This document shows positions 32,521-45,505 of a stretch of 64,000 nucleotides of DNA, in pieces. This DNA comes from Camellia lanceoleosa. Taxonomy: Eukaryota > Streptophyta > Magnoliopsida > Ericales > Theaceae. The DNA lies in NCBI GenBank assembly GCA_025200525.1, contig CM045768.1, positions 48,864,925 through 48,928,924 on the forward strand, written 5' to 3'. The notes beneath the pieces were generated by a model that worked only from the letters and a program-made list of their open reading frames with translations, had not been told where the DNA came from and made no database searches. Position 1 is the stretch's first letter. Each line of letters starts with the position of its first letter. The position numbers were made by a program, and so were the translations under genes.

Positions 32521-33629
32521 TTGTTAGCCCAAGTGTGGAACCACTAATCACAAAGTGCATGAAACAATGCTATGGGAGATGGATCCAAGTCGATTAATGT
32601 AATGAAGTTGATGTTTCTTAGAGACAAAGAAGCTACCAGATGATCGTGACGAAAGAGGCGATACAACTAGATCAAGCTCCAAGGTTTAGCCTAACAAAGA
32701 GAAGGACATCTCTACAAAAGGTCTTTATCGGGTCCCCTTGAGGCGTAAAAGGCATTCCTTCCAAAGTTGAAGACTTTGTATGAAATACAGCGACACGCGC
32801 AAGTACCTACGCCGAGGTAGATCACGGTTTGCTCATAGGGCCATTACTCAAGGGTAGTGGTGGCCTTACATGCAAAAGGATGTTGAAGCCTATGTCGAAA
32901 GTGGAGAAGTGTCAAGTTTGCACCTTGATACATCAACCAAGAATGATTTGAACCTAGTATCTGTACTCTCACATGCCCGCAAGTGAGTGACATGGATCTT
33001 GTTGACAATTGCCTCAAGCTAACTAGGCAAAGGAAGTTTTCACTGCAAGTAGCAACCGATTATTTCACAAAGTGAGTAGAAGTCAAACCCTTGCGAAGAT
33101 TCGAGATATTGATGTAAAGAACTTCATATGGAAGAACATTATCATCAATGTTTAGGATCCCAAGAGCAATAATAGCGTATAATGATACGCTTGATAGTAG
33201 CTAATTAAAAGCTTCAAAGTACAAAATTAAGAACTACTACTCTACTCCAAGTTTCGTAGTAATGGTCAGTACATTCAATAAGACTATCTTATGGGATCAA
33301 AAAAGGCCGGAAGCAAGAAAGGAAAATAGGCAGGAGTTGCCCAATGTGCTCCGCATATTGGACTACGCCGAGAAGATCAACTGAATCTCCGCTTGCTATA
33401 GCTTATGGCACTTAATCGGTTATCTCACTAGAAGTCAAGATTCCAGGATCAAAATCAGAGTGGAAAATGGTACTAATGAGGCATTTCTAGCTCGAGATCT
33501 AGACCTACTAGAGGAAAAAAAAAAGAGAGCAAGAATTCTACCGAGGCATACCAAGAATAACTTGCTAGGGCTTACAACAAGAAGATCAACCCAAGAGAGT
33601 TCAAGTGAGGACCTTGTGCTAAGGAAAGT
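32521..33629 (+). pseudogene. Tat/Ogre-type integrase, cut by the Ty3 element
   Basis: The zinc-binding region (RSRFAHRAITQG, WWPYMQKDVEAYV) lies at about 32810-32910, then NDLNLVS. The core has ATDYFTK with the first catalytic Asp at about 33058, then LAKIRDIDVKNFIWKNI. Near 33390-33440 is the TPFSLAYGT/VIPLEVKIP-like block. The last part before 33629 reads NKKINPRE and GDLVLRK. The frame then meets AAAGT and the LTR of Ty3 copy B; its natural continuation is the piece at 29866-30010. Confidence 0.75.
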
Positions 33630-35742
33630 TGTAACACCGCTTTTTACTTAGCTCTTACTTTTATCATTAAACTAAATTATACATTTATCTGCCTTTAAAT
33701 GCTTATTTATGTGCATTATGTTTGTTAACGATATGTTCCTTTATGAAAAGATTCGTCGAGTCCTTAAATCGTGAGAATTATAAAATTAGTTAATGGACTA
33801 AATGAGTAGAATTGATTCACCTTAAATTAAGTTAGGTAATAATGTAACTAATCAATTAAGTAATTTAAATAAAGAGACTCTCATTTAATTAATTCTGCTA
33901 AGTAATTTATATATAGAGACGTATATATATATATAAGCTCAATATATGAGATAGAGACAAAAATAAAAAATAAAAAATCGAGAGAGTCAAGAGTGTTCTA
34001 GAGTTTGAGGAGAAAGCAAGAAGAGAAAAGAGAAAGGTGAAGGAGAGGAGGAGAATTTGGAGCAACTTCATCAAATCTACTCACTGAGGTAAGAATCCTA
34101 TCTAATTTCTTGCATAAAGATGACTTTCTATCTTGAACTCATGGAATTGAGGGAGAGAGTAAGAAGTTGGGTAGTATAAATTATGTTAGAACCCTAATAT
34201 GAGGGATTTTTCTATATTTTAACTTGAATTACTTGGTTTTGAGTGATTCTAAGCTAGATTTTCATGGTTTTGTTGAAAAAATAGAATTTCCATATGCATG
34301 GGTGTTGTTTTCTTTATAACCTTGAAATTGTTTATGAGATTGTAGAACCTGAGTTTGAATTTAAGGTTATATTCTTGAATTGAACATGGAAATTGTTTCA
34401 GTACACCATGTTTGTTAATTTTGGCCTCTAATTTGATTGACTTTGGGTTTGATTTTGAGGAATTTGGAACCCCAAAACAGTAGTAGAAATTGCTTTGGAA
34501 CACCTTAATCGCACGCACGGCCGAGAGCCCACACGCAAAGAAGCTAACTGCACGGGAAAACAGGAAGTGTCGACATTTCGCATAAAAGGCACCTGGTGGC
34601 ACACGTGTGGCACGCGTGCAGAGAAAGTGCCGCACGTGCGGCTGTTTGGCAGCCTCGGTTTCACTTTTCTATGTCATTTACTCCACTTCCAGGCCTCTGT
34701 TAGCGTGTTTTACACTCGTAATTGATGTCCATTTGCATTTCATGAGCATTTAACAAGAGTAAACGACATTTAGACCAATCAATTCCTAAGTAATGGAACT
34801 AATTGGTTGGTTGTATGGCAAATTAAGTATGCTACGCCTCAGACTGCTCAGGTAGGTCAAACGCCACATTCCAATCACCGCATCACTTTAACCAACCGTG
34901 AGTAACACTATTGTAAAGATATGTTTAAACTAAAGCACTTATTTCTAGCTTTAAAATTTTGCTTTGTTTTATTATGTTTTCTACACTTACAAATGATGAT
35001 TCTACTGCTACATTGTTTATCGTGGCATCCTTAGCATCTGCTCACATGATACAAAGATTTCTCGCCAGCCCAATTCATGGAACTCTTGTTTACTATAGCG
35101 ATGCCCATCATATTTGATCTTTCTCGCGGACCAATTGCTCGGTCTTCTAGACCGCTTGTATGTATTGTTTTGGATGTACCACGACATACATTATGCCTTT
35201 TATATGTAATAAGAACCTGCTCAGATATAATTGGTTTTACATTGTGATCATCATTCAAACCCCTTTACGCAGCTTGTTATTCACCGGGCTTTAACACACG
35301 CTTTTATATATGTATGTAGGTAATCCATCAGAGGGGACGAGTGGCGATGATCTCACCTCTATTTTGGTCAAGCTACCTTATGCCTCGTGTTGAGATTCCC
35401 ATCTATTGGAGCACCGATCGACCCAAAGGGTCACCGCTTTTGGATTTCACTCACAAGACTAGTCAAATGTCATTGGTGTCTTAATTGTTGTTAATGGGAA
35501 TGACTTGGCTCTTTTGGTTATGTTGTATTATAAGAAACTTATGATACTTTGATGTATATGAGTATATATATAACTATGTCTTTTGTCTCATGTAAGGTCA
35601 CAAATTATTGGGTGTCTTTCTTTCTTATGTATTAGTTTCCGCTAGCCCCTTTCTTTTGATTTGTTTAGTTAGGCCTTTGGTAATCACAAATTACTGGCCG
35701 ATTACGATACTAAACCTGTAGAGGCGGGTTTAGGTCGTGACA
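33630..35742 (+). repeat. Ty3 5' LTR, complete (copy B)
   Basis: 2,113 bp from TGTAACACCGC to GTGACA, preceded by AAAGT (33625-33629). It carries a donor-like GAG/GTAAGAATCC at 34089 and an acceptor-like TATGTAG/G at 35319. A GC-rich patch at 34590-34645 has two CACGTG boxes (34602, 34633). No protein gene. Confidence 0.9.
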
Positions 35743-35745
35743 GAG

Positions 35746-35759
35746 TGGTATTAGAGCAC
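35746..35759 (+). other. primer binding site of the Ty3 element (copy B)
   Basis: TGGTATTAGAGCAC, three bases inside the LTR, same as copy A. Confidence 0.8.
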
Positions 35760-35934
35760 AAGTTGTCAAGACGCGACGCATTCAAATGAGCTATTAGATG
35801 TCCTAGAAAGGAAATTAAGGCATGTTATCTGCATGTACGTGTGTGTGGTTAATCTGATGTGCCTATGTGACAATAATGCACATGTAATCTGTATGTGTCC
35901 TATGTTTATTATCACTCTGTTTATATATAGCCTA

Positions 35935-36990
35935 ATGGAAGAAATAAGACCTGTCGAGACATCTGAGTCTTCTGATGCAAGAATGGACCAATAGAGCTTA
36001 ATGGTGGAATTATTAATTGAGGTATTAAGACAACAAATAGAGACAACCGCTTCCACCCTCACCTCCACCACCAATTCTAGTTGAGCTACTTAACAATGGT
36101 GACATTATTACCCTAACATAGAAGTTTAATTGTCAAACCGCCTACCTTTCCAAGAGGCGTTGAATCGCCGAAGTCAAGCTTGATTTTAGAGATTGAAAAG
36201 TTATTCAAAGTATTCCCATGTACCAAGAGCGTATGTTCTCATAGCAACTTTTACTTTGCAAGAAAAAGCGAGAAGGTGGTGGATGTTTATCCGAGATCAA
36301 CAAACCGCCTGACTTTGGCATGCTTTAAGGAAGCTTTTTATGAAAAATATTTTCTCGCAGGTAAGAGATTGGAAGGTAACAGAATTTGAGCAATTAAAGT
36401 AGGGCACTATGTCAGTAGCGGAGTATGAAGCTAAATTCACAGAGTTCGCGCGCTATGCGCGACAGATGGTAGACACCGATTACAAGAAAGCCAGGAAGTT
36501 TGAAGGCGGTTTAGATGTTGAGGTTTTGATCGAGTTAATGTACTCAAATTAGAAAAATATGTTAATATTTTGGATAAATCCATCATAGTCGAGGTGAACG
36601 CGTTGCCGCACTAAAACAAGCAAAGGCACCGTGATTGAATGGAAGGGTAAAAGGCTCGATCTAATTTCAAGAAGGGTCGAAACAACTTCAACACTCCATC
36701 GAACCAAAGATAGAATACGAGATCATCTACTAGTTCAAGCCAAGGAAATGATACACCCATTTGCCCAGTAAGGGAAAAGACATAAGGGAATTTGTTATAG
36801 AATTTCGGTGCATGTTTCCTGTGAAAAACAGCCATATGATCAAGGATTGTCCTTCAAGATTCTCAAAGCACAAGCCGCCTAGGGCTAACTCGACCGATCG
36901 TTGTCAACACCAAGGGTAAATTCAAAAAACACGAAAAAGAAACTCTAAAGCAAGGATGGGTTTTTGCATTGGTACCGGTGATGTGCGACT
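35935..36990 (+). pseudogene. gag: Ty3 gag, broken (copy B)
   Basis: Same gene as 835-1880, starting at the ATG at 35935. It shares the stops of copy A and adds many single-base losses and swaps, nearly all where copy A has CAG, CTG or nearby C (for example CAGCAG read as CAAATAG). The zinc knuckle is disrupted here while copy A reads it cleanly. I treat the extra damage as probable sequence error. Confidence 0.75.
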
Positions 36991-36999
36991 ACAGAGACA

Positions 37000-37545
37000 G
37001 GTCAAGTATTCTTCCTATCTGCTCTCGTAATGCACGTGTTAATTGATTCGGTCTACATTCTTTCGTGTTCTATGCTTTTGCTCCAAAATTACTTAGATCC
37101 TTGGAACCAATGAACTATGTATTAGTTCTAACCTCTCCAACGGGAGGAACTATGATCTATGCATCTATGTATCCCGATGTGAGATCATTATTGGAGACAT
37201 GAATTTGTATGTGGATTTGTTACGCTTAGACATTGCATATTTTCATGTAATTTAGGGATGGATTGGTTAGCAAAATATTGTGCTACAATTGATTTCTCAA
37301 CCAAACAAGTTGTGTTTCGCTAATTAAAAGCCTAAATTTATATTTAGCGGGATAATGTCATATCTCCCCATATTTGATTTCCTCCATGAAAGAGAATAGA
37401 TTGATTAATAAGAGTTGTAAGGGATTTTAGTGTTATGTGTTAGTAGTGCCAACAACTGTTAAACCAGATGTAAGTAGTATTCTTGTAGTGAAACAATCTC
37501 CAGAAGTATCTTCACATGAGTTGCCTAGGAATCTGATTTTACCAT
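37000..37545 (+). pseudogene. Ty3 aspartic protease region (copy B)
   Basis: Equivalent to 1885-2490. The DSG active site is not readable: GATTCGGGGTCTAC of copy A reads GATTCGGTCTAC. The hydrophobic flap block GMDWLAKY remains. Confidence 0.72.
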
Positions 37546-37589
37546 TGAGATAGTACCAGTCACCCAACCGATTTCTAAGACCCCATACC

Positions 37590-38926
37590 GTATGTCAACT
37601 AATCGAATTAAAAGAGTTGAAAACACAATTACAAGAATTGCTGACTAACAAATTTATCAGGCCTAGGATATCTCCGTGGGGTGCTCCGGTGTTATTTGTT
37701 AAGAAGAAAGATGGAACTTTAAGGCTCTATATTAACTATCGAGAGTTGAATAAGGTAACAATCATGAATACGAACCCGTTGCCACGCATTGATGATTTGT
37801 TTGACCAACTACAAGGGACACAAGCTGCTTAAAATTGACTTATGATCCGAATATCATCAGTTAAAAATGAAAGTTGAAAATGTGAAGAAAATTGCTTTTC
37901 GAACCAGATACGACCACTATGAATTTTTTGTTATGCCTTTCAGAGTTACAAATGCACCAGCTGTTTTTATGGATCTAATGAACAGAGTTTTTAAGCCATT
38001 CCTTGATGAATTCATTGTGGTCTTTATCGATGACATTCTGATCTATTTTAAGAGCAAGGAAGAACATGAACATCACTTGAGACTTACTCTTCAAACGTTG
38101 AGGGAGAAGAAATTGTATGCTAAATTGTCAAAATATGAATTTTGGCTGGATATTGTAACATTTCTGGGACATGTAATAACGAAAGAATGTATCTCAGTTG
38201 ATCCAAAAAAGATAGAAGCTGTTGTAAATTGGCCAAGGCCAACGAATGTGACAGAAGTTCACAGTTTCTTAGGCTTGGCTGGGTACTATCGCAGATTTGT
38301 GAAAGACTTCTCAAAGATTGCCTTGCCACCCACACAATTAACACAAAAGGGAGTATCATACTTAATGGATAGAACCACGAGAGACAGCTTTTCAAGAGTT
38401 GAAGACAAGGCTTGTAATAGCACCAATCCTCACTTTACCTTCTGGGACGGATGGCATTACCATTTATAGTGATGCCTCTCATAAAGGCTTGGGATGTGTG
38501 TTGACACAAAACGGAAGGGTGATTGCCTATGCTTCCGTCAATTAAGACCACATAAAAAGAGTTACTCGAGTCATGATCCGAATTGGTGCAGAATTTTTGC
38601 ATTGAAAATTTAGCTACCACTACTTGTATGGAGCTACATGTGAGGTATATACGGATCACAAAAGTTTGAAATATTTCTTTACCCAGAAAGAGTTGAACAT
38701 GAGGCAGCGTAGATGGCTAGAATTGATTAAGGATTATGACTTGCAAATTATGTATCATCCTGGAAAAGCTAATATAGTGGCCAATGCCCTTATTCGAAAA
38801 TCCATAGGAAACTTGGCTTGTTTATTCACTAGACAGAAAATAGTGGTGCAAGAGCCAGCAGTAGTCGAAGGGGTCAAGGAAAAACAATCGCAAGATAAGT
38901 TCCTCAAGAAAATAGCGGATGAATGA
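37590..38926 (+). pseudogene. pol: Ty3 reverse transcriptase-RNase H, broken (copy B)
   Basis: Equivalent to 2529-3866. Open pieces are 37617-37832, 37867-38469 and 38624-38926. FIDD is at 38023-38034. The TGA in the KIDL-stop block, the TAG in RNase H and the TGA at 38924 are shared with copy A. New frame changes are at about 37825 and 38360 and at 38535-38600, the last two near C-rich or CTG sites. Confidence 0.88.
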
Positions 38927-39716
38927 GAATCTAAACCTAGACCGGGATTCAGTTTTGAGAACGCTACACTCAAATTTCAAGGACAGTTATGTGTACTAGA
39001 TGACAGTGATTTAAAGAGACGGATCCTCCAAGAAGCCTATAGTTCCAAATTCTCTATCCATCCAGGAAACACGAAAATGTACCAAGACTTAAAAAAGAAT
39101 TTTTGGTGGCCGAGAATGAAAAGGGAAATTGCTGAATTTGTATCCAAGTTCTTACAATGCTAACAAGTTAAGACGGAACATCAACGACCCGCAGGATTGC
39201 TTCAGCCATTACCAATACCGGAGTGGAAGTGGGAACATATTACAATAGATTTCATGGTTGGCTTGCCTCGCTCCAGTAGAGGTATGGATTCTATTTGGGA
39301 AATCGTAGATCGATTGATAAAATCTGCTCATTTCCTACCTGTTAAAATGACATATACTGTGGATAAAGTGGTTACTTTGTATATGAACGAAATTGTGAAA
39401 TTGCATGGAGTGCTTGTATCGATTATGTCTGATAGAGATCCGAAGTTCACTTTGAGATTTTGGCAAAGTTTGTAACAGGCAATGGGAACGGAACTAAAGT
39501 TGAGCAGTGTATACCATCTACAAACTGATGGCCAATCAGAAAAGACAATCCAGACGTTAGAGGATATGCTACGTATGTATATGTTGAATTTTCAGGGAAA
39601 CTGGGAAACATATTTTCCATTAGTTGAATTTACATACAACAATAATTATCACTCGAGTCTTGACATGGCACCATATAAGGCTCTTTATGGCAGAAAATGT
39701 CGGTCGCCAATTTGTT
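38927..39716 (+). pseudogene. pol: Ty3 integrase, N-terminal two thirds (copy B)
   Basis: Almost identical to 3867-4656, with the same TAA stops (39161, 39473) and the same D, D, E residues. One coding change is seen, Val to Glu in IWVIVDR at about 39300. It is cut by solo LTR 1 after TTGTT at 39712-39716. Confidence 0.9.
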
Positions 39717-42151
39717 TGTGACAACCCCGACTCATGATTAACGCTAATTCACGATTAAGCATGCTAAGTGAATGATTAGGACGAAATCCTAAATTAATTA
39801 CATGAGTGTGTTGCTTTAAATGCATTTTTATCTGTTTGATGTAGAAAGATCTGCTCATATTTTGATTCCGATTTATAATTGAAAGCCTTATTGGCAACCC
39901 ATTCGTAATTAACTTGATTTATATATTAATTAGATTTATAAAATTTTATGGTAGGTTTAATTAAAATTGTTCGAATGATTAAATTAGCTTAATTTAATAC
40001 CATTTGATTAACTTTGTTTATCTACCACCTAGCGAGCCATTTTATTAACCCTACTAGTTCAACTCTATACCTCTATTCTCTTTAAAAGATACTCAAATGT
40101 GAGAGAGGGAGAGAGTAGGAAGATTTGGGTCCTAGGCTTGAGAATTGAACTCAAACAAGAAGAATTGCTAGGAGAGAAGAAGAAACTTTGGAGATTTGAT
40201 CATCTAGCTCAAGAATTTAGCACCTATGGCCCAATTGAACATCTAAGGTAAGAAGCCAAGTCTCTAGTCTTGAAATTGAGTTGATTCATCTATGAATTCA
40301 AGTGAATTGAGCTATGAGATGTAAGAATTGCTTAAGAAGTAAGAATGAAGATTAATCCATGTATGCATGTTCATTTCATTACATTTGGAGCATGTTTGCT
40401 AAGAATTCTCTCATGCATGTCCTAGATTGAGCCTAACTGTAGGAAGTCATCATGTTTTCTATCAATTTGCCAAGTTTGATCATGTTTTGAAGTGGTGGAG
40501 TTCAAGAGAATTCATGCATGTTATATTCTTGAAACATTCATAAAGTTTAAGTTGAATTTGTGTACAATTGGCATGCTTTTGGGCTTTAATTTTATAAAAG
40601 ATCTTTAAATCATGATGTGTTGTGAGTTTCCAAGTTTTTTCTAGAACTTTGGCCCAAAAGAATGAGTTTTGGAGTGTTGAATTCATGTTTTGAACTTTGG
40701 GAGAAAATCTGAAAAACCCAGAATTTTGCTTCCACACTCGAGCAAAGGATTCCACGCTCGAGCGACCACTTTTACTTTCACACTTCCGCTCAAGCGACGA
40801 AAGGTTAGCTCGAGCGTAAATTGCATGCTCTTAGAAGTTTGCGTGTTTGGAAGCACGCTCGAGCGACAAGACTTGCGCTTGAGCGAGGTCTCAGGTCTCA
40901 CGCCGAGCGAAGGCCGAGCTTAAAATTGCACGCAACCGTAACTTTTTTCACATTTTGCAAACCGCCGAGTGAGGAGTATGCGCCGAAAGTGACCACTTAC
41001 ATGCGGTATGTCTGCCGAACGAAAGAAGCTAGCTCGAGCGAGACCCCTATTTTCAGCAAGTTTTGAAAAACATTTTCAAGTATATTTTTGCATCCTCTTT
41101 CCATCCTAGGCATTCCTAGGCAATGATTAAGACATCATGATGAGGATAATGAAGTAAAACCACACCAAAACAAGTAGGGAGGACTAAGTTATCAATTCCC
41201 GTATGTAATTTGGTATACGCTCATTCTCAGAATCGTAGGTTACGCACCTCGAAGAAGTCGAATAGCTCGCCATGTACCTTTGTTATCTGTGAGTAACAAT
41301 GTTGTAAAACTATGTTCAATTATAATTATTTTATAAATGATTAACTGTACTGCTTTCTGAAATGATATTGTTTACTAAATGAATGTTTGTCCTATTTTAT
41401 TAACTGTACTCGTGGCATCCATAGCAACTGATTGTTATCAAGTATCAAGTATCGCTACTATTATCAAGTATCAAGTATCGCCATCGCATAGAGATCTTCG
41501 CCGCCCTATCCTTGAACTATCATATCGTATTGATGGCCATCAATCGATCGCTCGCCTATTAAGACCTATTGTACTATTCTGCTATTGGATGTACCACGTA
41601 GGATTGCCATGATTTCTAAATGAATGATATGATATGAAATATGTGACATTGATTGAATAACTGATCTACAGATGCAATTGACTATTTTAAATACTAAAAG
41701 GACATTCATTCTTAACCCCTTTACACATTCGTTATTCACTGAGTTTTAGCTTATAGTTTATTGTATATGTATATAGGTGGCCAGGCACCGGATCAAAGCT
41801 AGAGGTGTTGACCCAAGCTCAAGTTTTGTCAAGCCAGCCGTTGTACCTCATAACAAGGTTTTGAACTTGCAAGAGTCAAGGCTTTTTGGGTGACTTAAAT
41901 TCACCCTTTTGTCTTTGCTAATGCAAAGAATGTTTAAGACTTATGTTTATACGGTTTTTGTTGATAGGATTATGTCCCTAACTTGCATAATGGCTTACAT
42001 ATAAGAAAGTTTATTTCCATTCAGGTCCCTACAGCTCATTGGACGTTGTCTTATTATTGATTGGCTTCTGCCAGCCCTCTTTTTACTGTATTATTGTTAT
42101 TACTGTTAAGTAGGCATTTGGTAATCACGGATTACTGGCCGGTTACGATAC
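39717..42151 (+). mobile_element. solo LTR 1, left part (copy B)
   Basis: Equivalent to 4657-7090, followed by the TAAAC target duplication (42152-42156). The palindrome array lies at about 40730-41045, with the right half eroded to CGCCGAG-type units. The right end of the LTR is at 59719-59743, where the last base is C instead of A. Confidence 0.88.
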
Positions 42152-42156
42152 TAAAC

Positions 42157-43594
42157 TGTTATCCCAGATAGGCAACCCAAGAGAGGGGGTGAATTGAGTT
42201 TAAAAATTTCACAGTATTAAAATTAACACAATATTCAGAATTTTAATAAATAAAAAAAAACAGAATAATAATTATCAAAATAAAAGTAAGAGAGATAGGG
42301 AGAGAAAATCAAACACTGCGATTTATAGTGGTTCGGCACGCCGGCCTACGTCCACTCTCCAAGGAACCTCATTGAGAATTTTTTTACTATCAATTAAATA
42401 AATACACCACCAAGCTTGTGGATTTGGCACAAGACTTACTCTTATCTATTGAGCCTCACTCAACAATAAAAGCCTTACCCTTACAAAATCTCTCTAAAAA
42501 ATAAGGAATAAAAATAAGGATAATTTAAACCCTTTTTACAATAATTCTCTCACAAAGAGTAGATATGAAAGTGTAAGAACAAATGCTAGACTTAGATCCG
42601 AAAGTGAAAGAGCGTAATACTCGAATTTTGAAGCTCACGTAGTAAATTTTTCTTCAAGTTCTTGGTTTTTTCTCCACATCCAACACCTCTATTTATACAC
42701 AAAAATATACCCGTTGGTCGCTCCTTGCTGACGTCATGGCTTACATAAGCGCGCTCCTGACGTCATCGCTTACATAAGCATGCTCCTGATGTTATGGCTT
42801 ACATAAGCAAGCTCTTGATGGCATCGCTTACATAAGTACACCTTAATTTTAAATAGTCAGCAAATGATAAGAATAAAAATAAGACTAATTTTTTATTTTT
42901 GTTTTTTTTCAAACATGGAGCCACCGTTTTTGTAGACAATTTAAAACAAAGTTCACAATTTTCAAACAATCAAATAATTTTCTCCATCTTGTTTATAATA
43001 TATATATATATAACTCCATCTTTTTCTTCTTGCTTAATTATAATATGATATAATCAATGTAGTGTAGTGTGATATGATATAATCAATGTAATGTAAAAAA
43101 TTTAATAGCGCACGTGATGTATTCGCAGATATAACGTTATATATGTTCTGATCAAATATTTGCATACACAGAAAAATCTCTTTAAATAATATTTATGATG
43201 GATCTGAATATATATGCCCTCTTTAAAATATTGTACAAGTTGTAGAGATTTTAAACTAAATATATTCTACCACTCTATATTAATTTTGTCAAAACAAGAC
43301 AACCCATAAATATCAAATTTGTCAAAATAATACAACCAATCAATCATTTTTATCAAAATTATATAACTAATCGATTTGTCAAAAGATGAATAGTAATTAA
43401 CCCTATTTTTCAAAAAGTGAATAGTAAAGCTTTTGAAAATATTTTTATTTAAATAATATTTAACAAATATATATTTTAAAAAAAATAATATTTTGGGTCA
43501 AATAATATGTATATTAGAAAAATCCAAATTGTTACAAATAATATTTTAGACATCATCAAAATTAAATAATCAAAATTAAATAATATGATTAACA
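42157..43594 (-). repeat. Sirevirus 3' LTR (copy B)
   Basis: 1,438 bp. The promoter repeats are at 42720-42845, first TGACGTCA at 42729. The distal part is nearly the same as copy A. Confidence 0.9.
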
Positions 43595-43910
43595 ATCTCC
43601 CCCTTTTTGATGATGGCAATATTTGTATGGATTTGACACAAAATAACATTGACAAATTATTTGATAACCCTACAACATATAATTTTCAAAAGTGATCATA
43701 TTTTTTCTCCCCCTTTGACATCATCAAAATAAAGATGAAGATAAGAAACAAACACATTTGATACAATAATTTGAGCGGCCAAAAATAAAATAATGGGCCT
43801 TCTATCTTGTCGGAATCATTGTGGGGATTTTGGAGCATCTCGAGCGCAGGAAATATGGACAAACAAAAGATTTGAGTAGATATAGCAGATATGCATCGAG
43901 TAATGGAGCA

Positions 43911-44492
43911 ATGGAGTGTATAAAAAGTGACATAGATCAGATGCAAGGATACAAAATCATCAAGTGTGTAAGAGAAAAATTTGTGGTAGCTTCTTTTGTA
44001 ATCATGTCATTCCTTACCTTGGCAATCAATGAGTCGGACCTGCATGAGGTGCCTGTAATGCAGGCAAATGAGAGAGTACCAGTGACGCAGGCACATGCTA
44101 TGCCTGTAAATGAGGGTTCTAGTGGTATTAGCAATCGAAATGATTTCGATGCTATTAATAACACTATGGCTCTTAGTACACAGGCTATGACTACAGTTTC
44201 CAATATGGCGCGACGATTACAAGGAAGAGTACCAGAAAATCAGCAATGGAGAGATGAGGTGTGCTTGGTAAAACAACAACTAGTTAATATGTGTAAGGAG
44301 AAGAAAGAACTAAAAAGGAAAAATGCACAGTTGGAGAATGCAGTGCATTATTATGCAACGGTGATAATGCCAAGACTCACAGAAATCGAAAATAGAGAGA
44401 GACATGTGAAAGAGGCTCATGAAAAATTGTTGAGAGAAGTGAAAAAGAAAAAATCTATGAAGCCTTTGGAAAATTTACATGTAATCGAGTAA
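43911..44492 (+). CDS. antisense ORF in Sirevirus 3' region, unknown function (copy B)
   Basis: The 193-residue protein is the same as at 8851-9432, with no change between copies although neighbouring pol has changed. Hydrophobic segment near the N-terminus, coiled-coil-like C-terminal half. The family is not recognised. Confidence 0.5.
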   Translation: MECIKSDIDQMQGYKIIKCVREKFVVASFVIMSFLTLAINESDLHEVPVMQANERVPVTQAHAMPVNEGSSGISNRNDFDAINNTMALSTQAMTTVSNMARRLQGRVPENQQWRDEVCLVKQQLVNMCKEKKELKRKNAQLENAVHYYATVIMPRLTEIENRERHVKEAHEKLLREVKKKKSMKPLENLHVIE

Positions 44493-44542
44493 TATTTTCT
44501 TTTTCTGAAATAAAATGCGAGCATTTCTTCCTTTATTATTTA

Positions 44543-44576
<34 letters not shown>

Positions 44577-45505
44577 TTTAATTTCGTCGCTGCACAAAAA
44601 AATTTGTTTGTTGGTGCGTATATGAGTATGATGCATAATGAGTAAAAGAAATATGTATATATACTCCCCTAAAATTATGCATGTAATCTACACATGCCCT
44701 TTTTTTTTATATAGTTTTATAATGAAAATATATGAGTCTCCCTAATTAATGCACTAAAAATTACATAAATTTGAAGAAACAAATTACTAATCTATAATAC
44801 CAAGGGCCCTTAAGATCTGGCCATAAACAACTACACCAAGTGTACTAGCATAAAAGGAGAAAATAAAAATAAAAACAAATACTTCAATCAAGGTAGAAGC
44901 AACCAATATTAAATCCAAGAGAATTTAGAGCACATATAACAAGTAAAAAAACAACACAGTGCAACAATAATTTTAACATGTTGATCGGTGATGACCTTGC
45001 TGATCGGAAGAAATGGAGAAGATTGGATAGATCAGTGACAAATTTGTGTAGATCGACAATGGATCTTGATGGATCTATCACGGATCTTGGTGGATCGGCG
45101 ATGGAACTTGATGGATCGGTAAAGATGGCGATGCAAATTTTTGGGTAGAGAAGTGATGGAGTTCGGTGGATTGGTGAGGGATTTGGGTAAATGATAGTAG
45201 TGATGAAAGTGATGGATGATTTTGTGGATGGTTGAGATGGTTGTAGATGATGGTGAACATGGATATGGAGTCGGCTGAGGAAGAAGGGAAAAGCGAGAGA
45301 CCAAGAGAAAGAGAAAAAGAAAGAGTAAGGGAGACAGTGGGTGAGAGATAGAGACGGAACGGGAGAGAGAGAAAAAAAATTATATATATAAATATATGTA
45401 TATTATTATTATTGTTATTATTTTTTATAATAATAATAATTATTACTATAGTTATTTTATTTAATTATTTATTTACAAAAAAAAAATCATTTTTTCATAT
45501 ACAGA
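44493..45505. other. non-coding 3' region of the Sirevirus (copy B)
   Basis: TTA microsatellite at about 44544-44578, GATGGATC-rich patch near 45060-45130, GA-rich tract at 45285-45375. Same as 9433-10452 with small edits. No gene. Confidence 0.7.
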
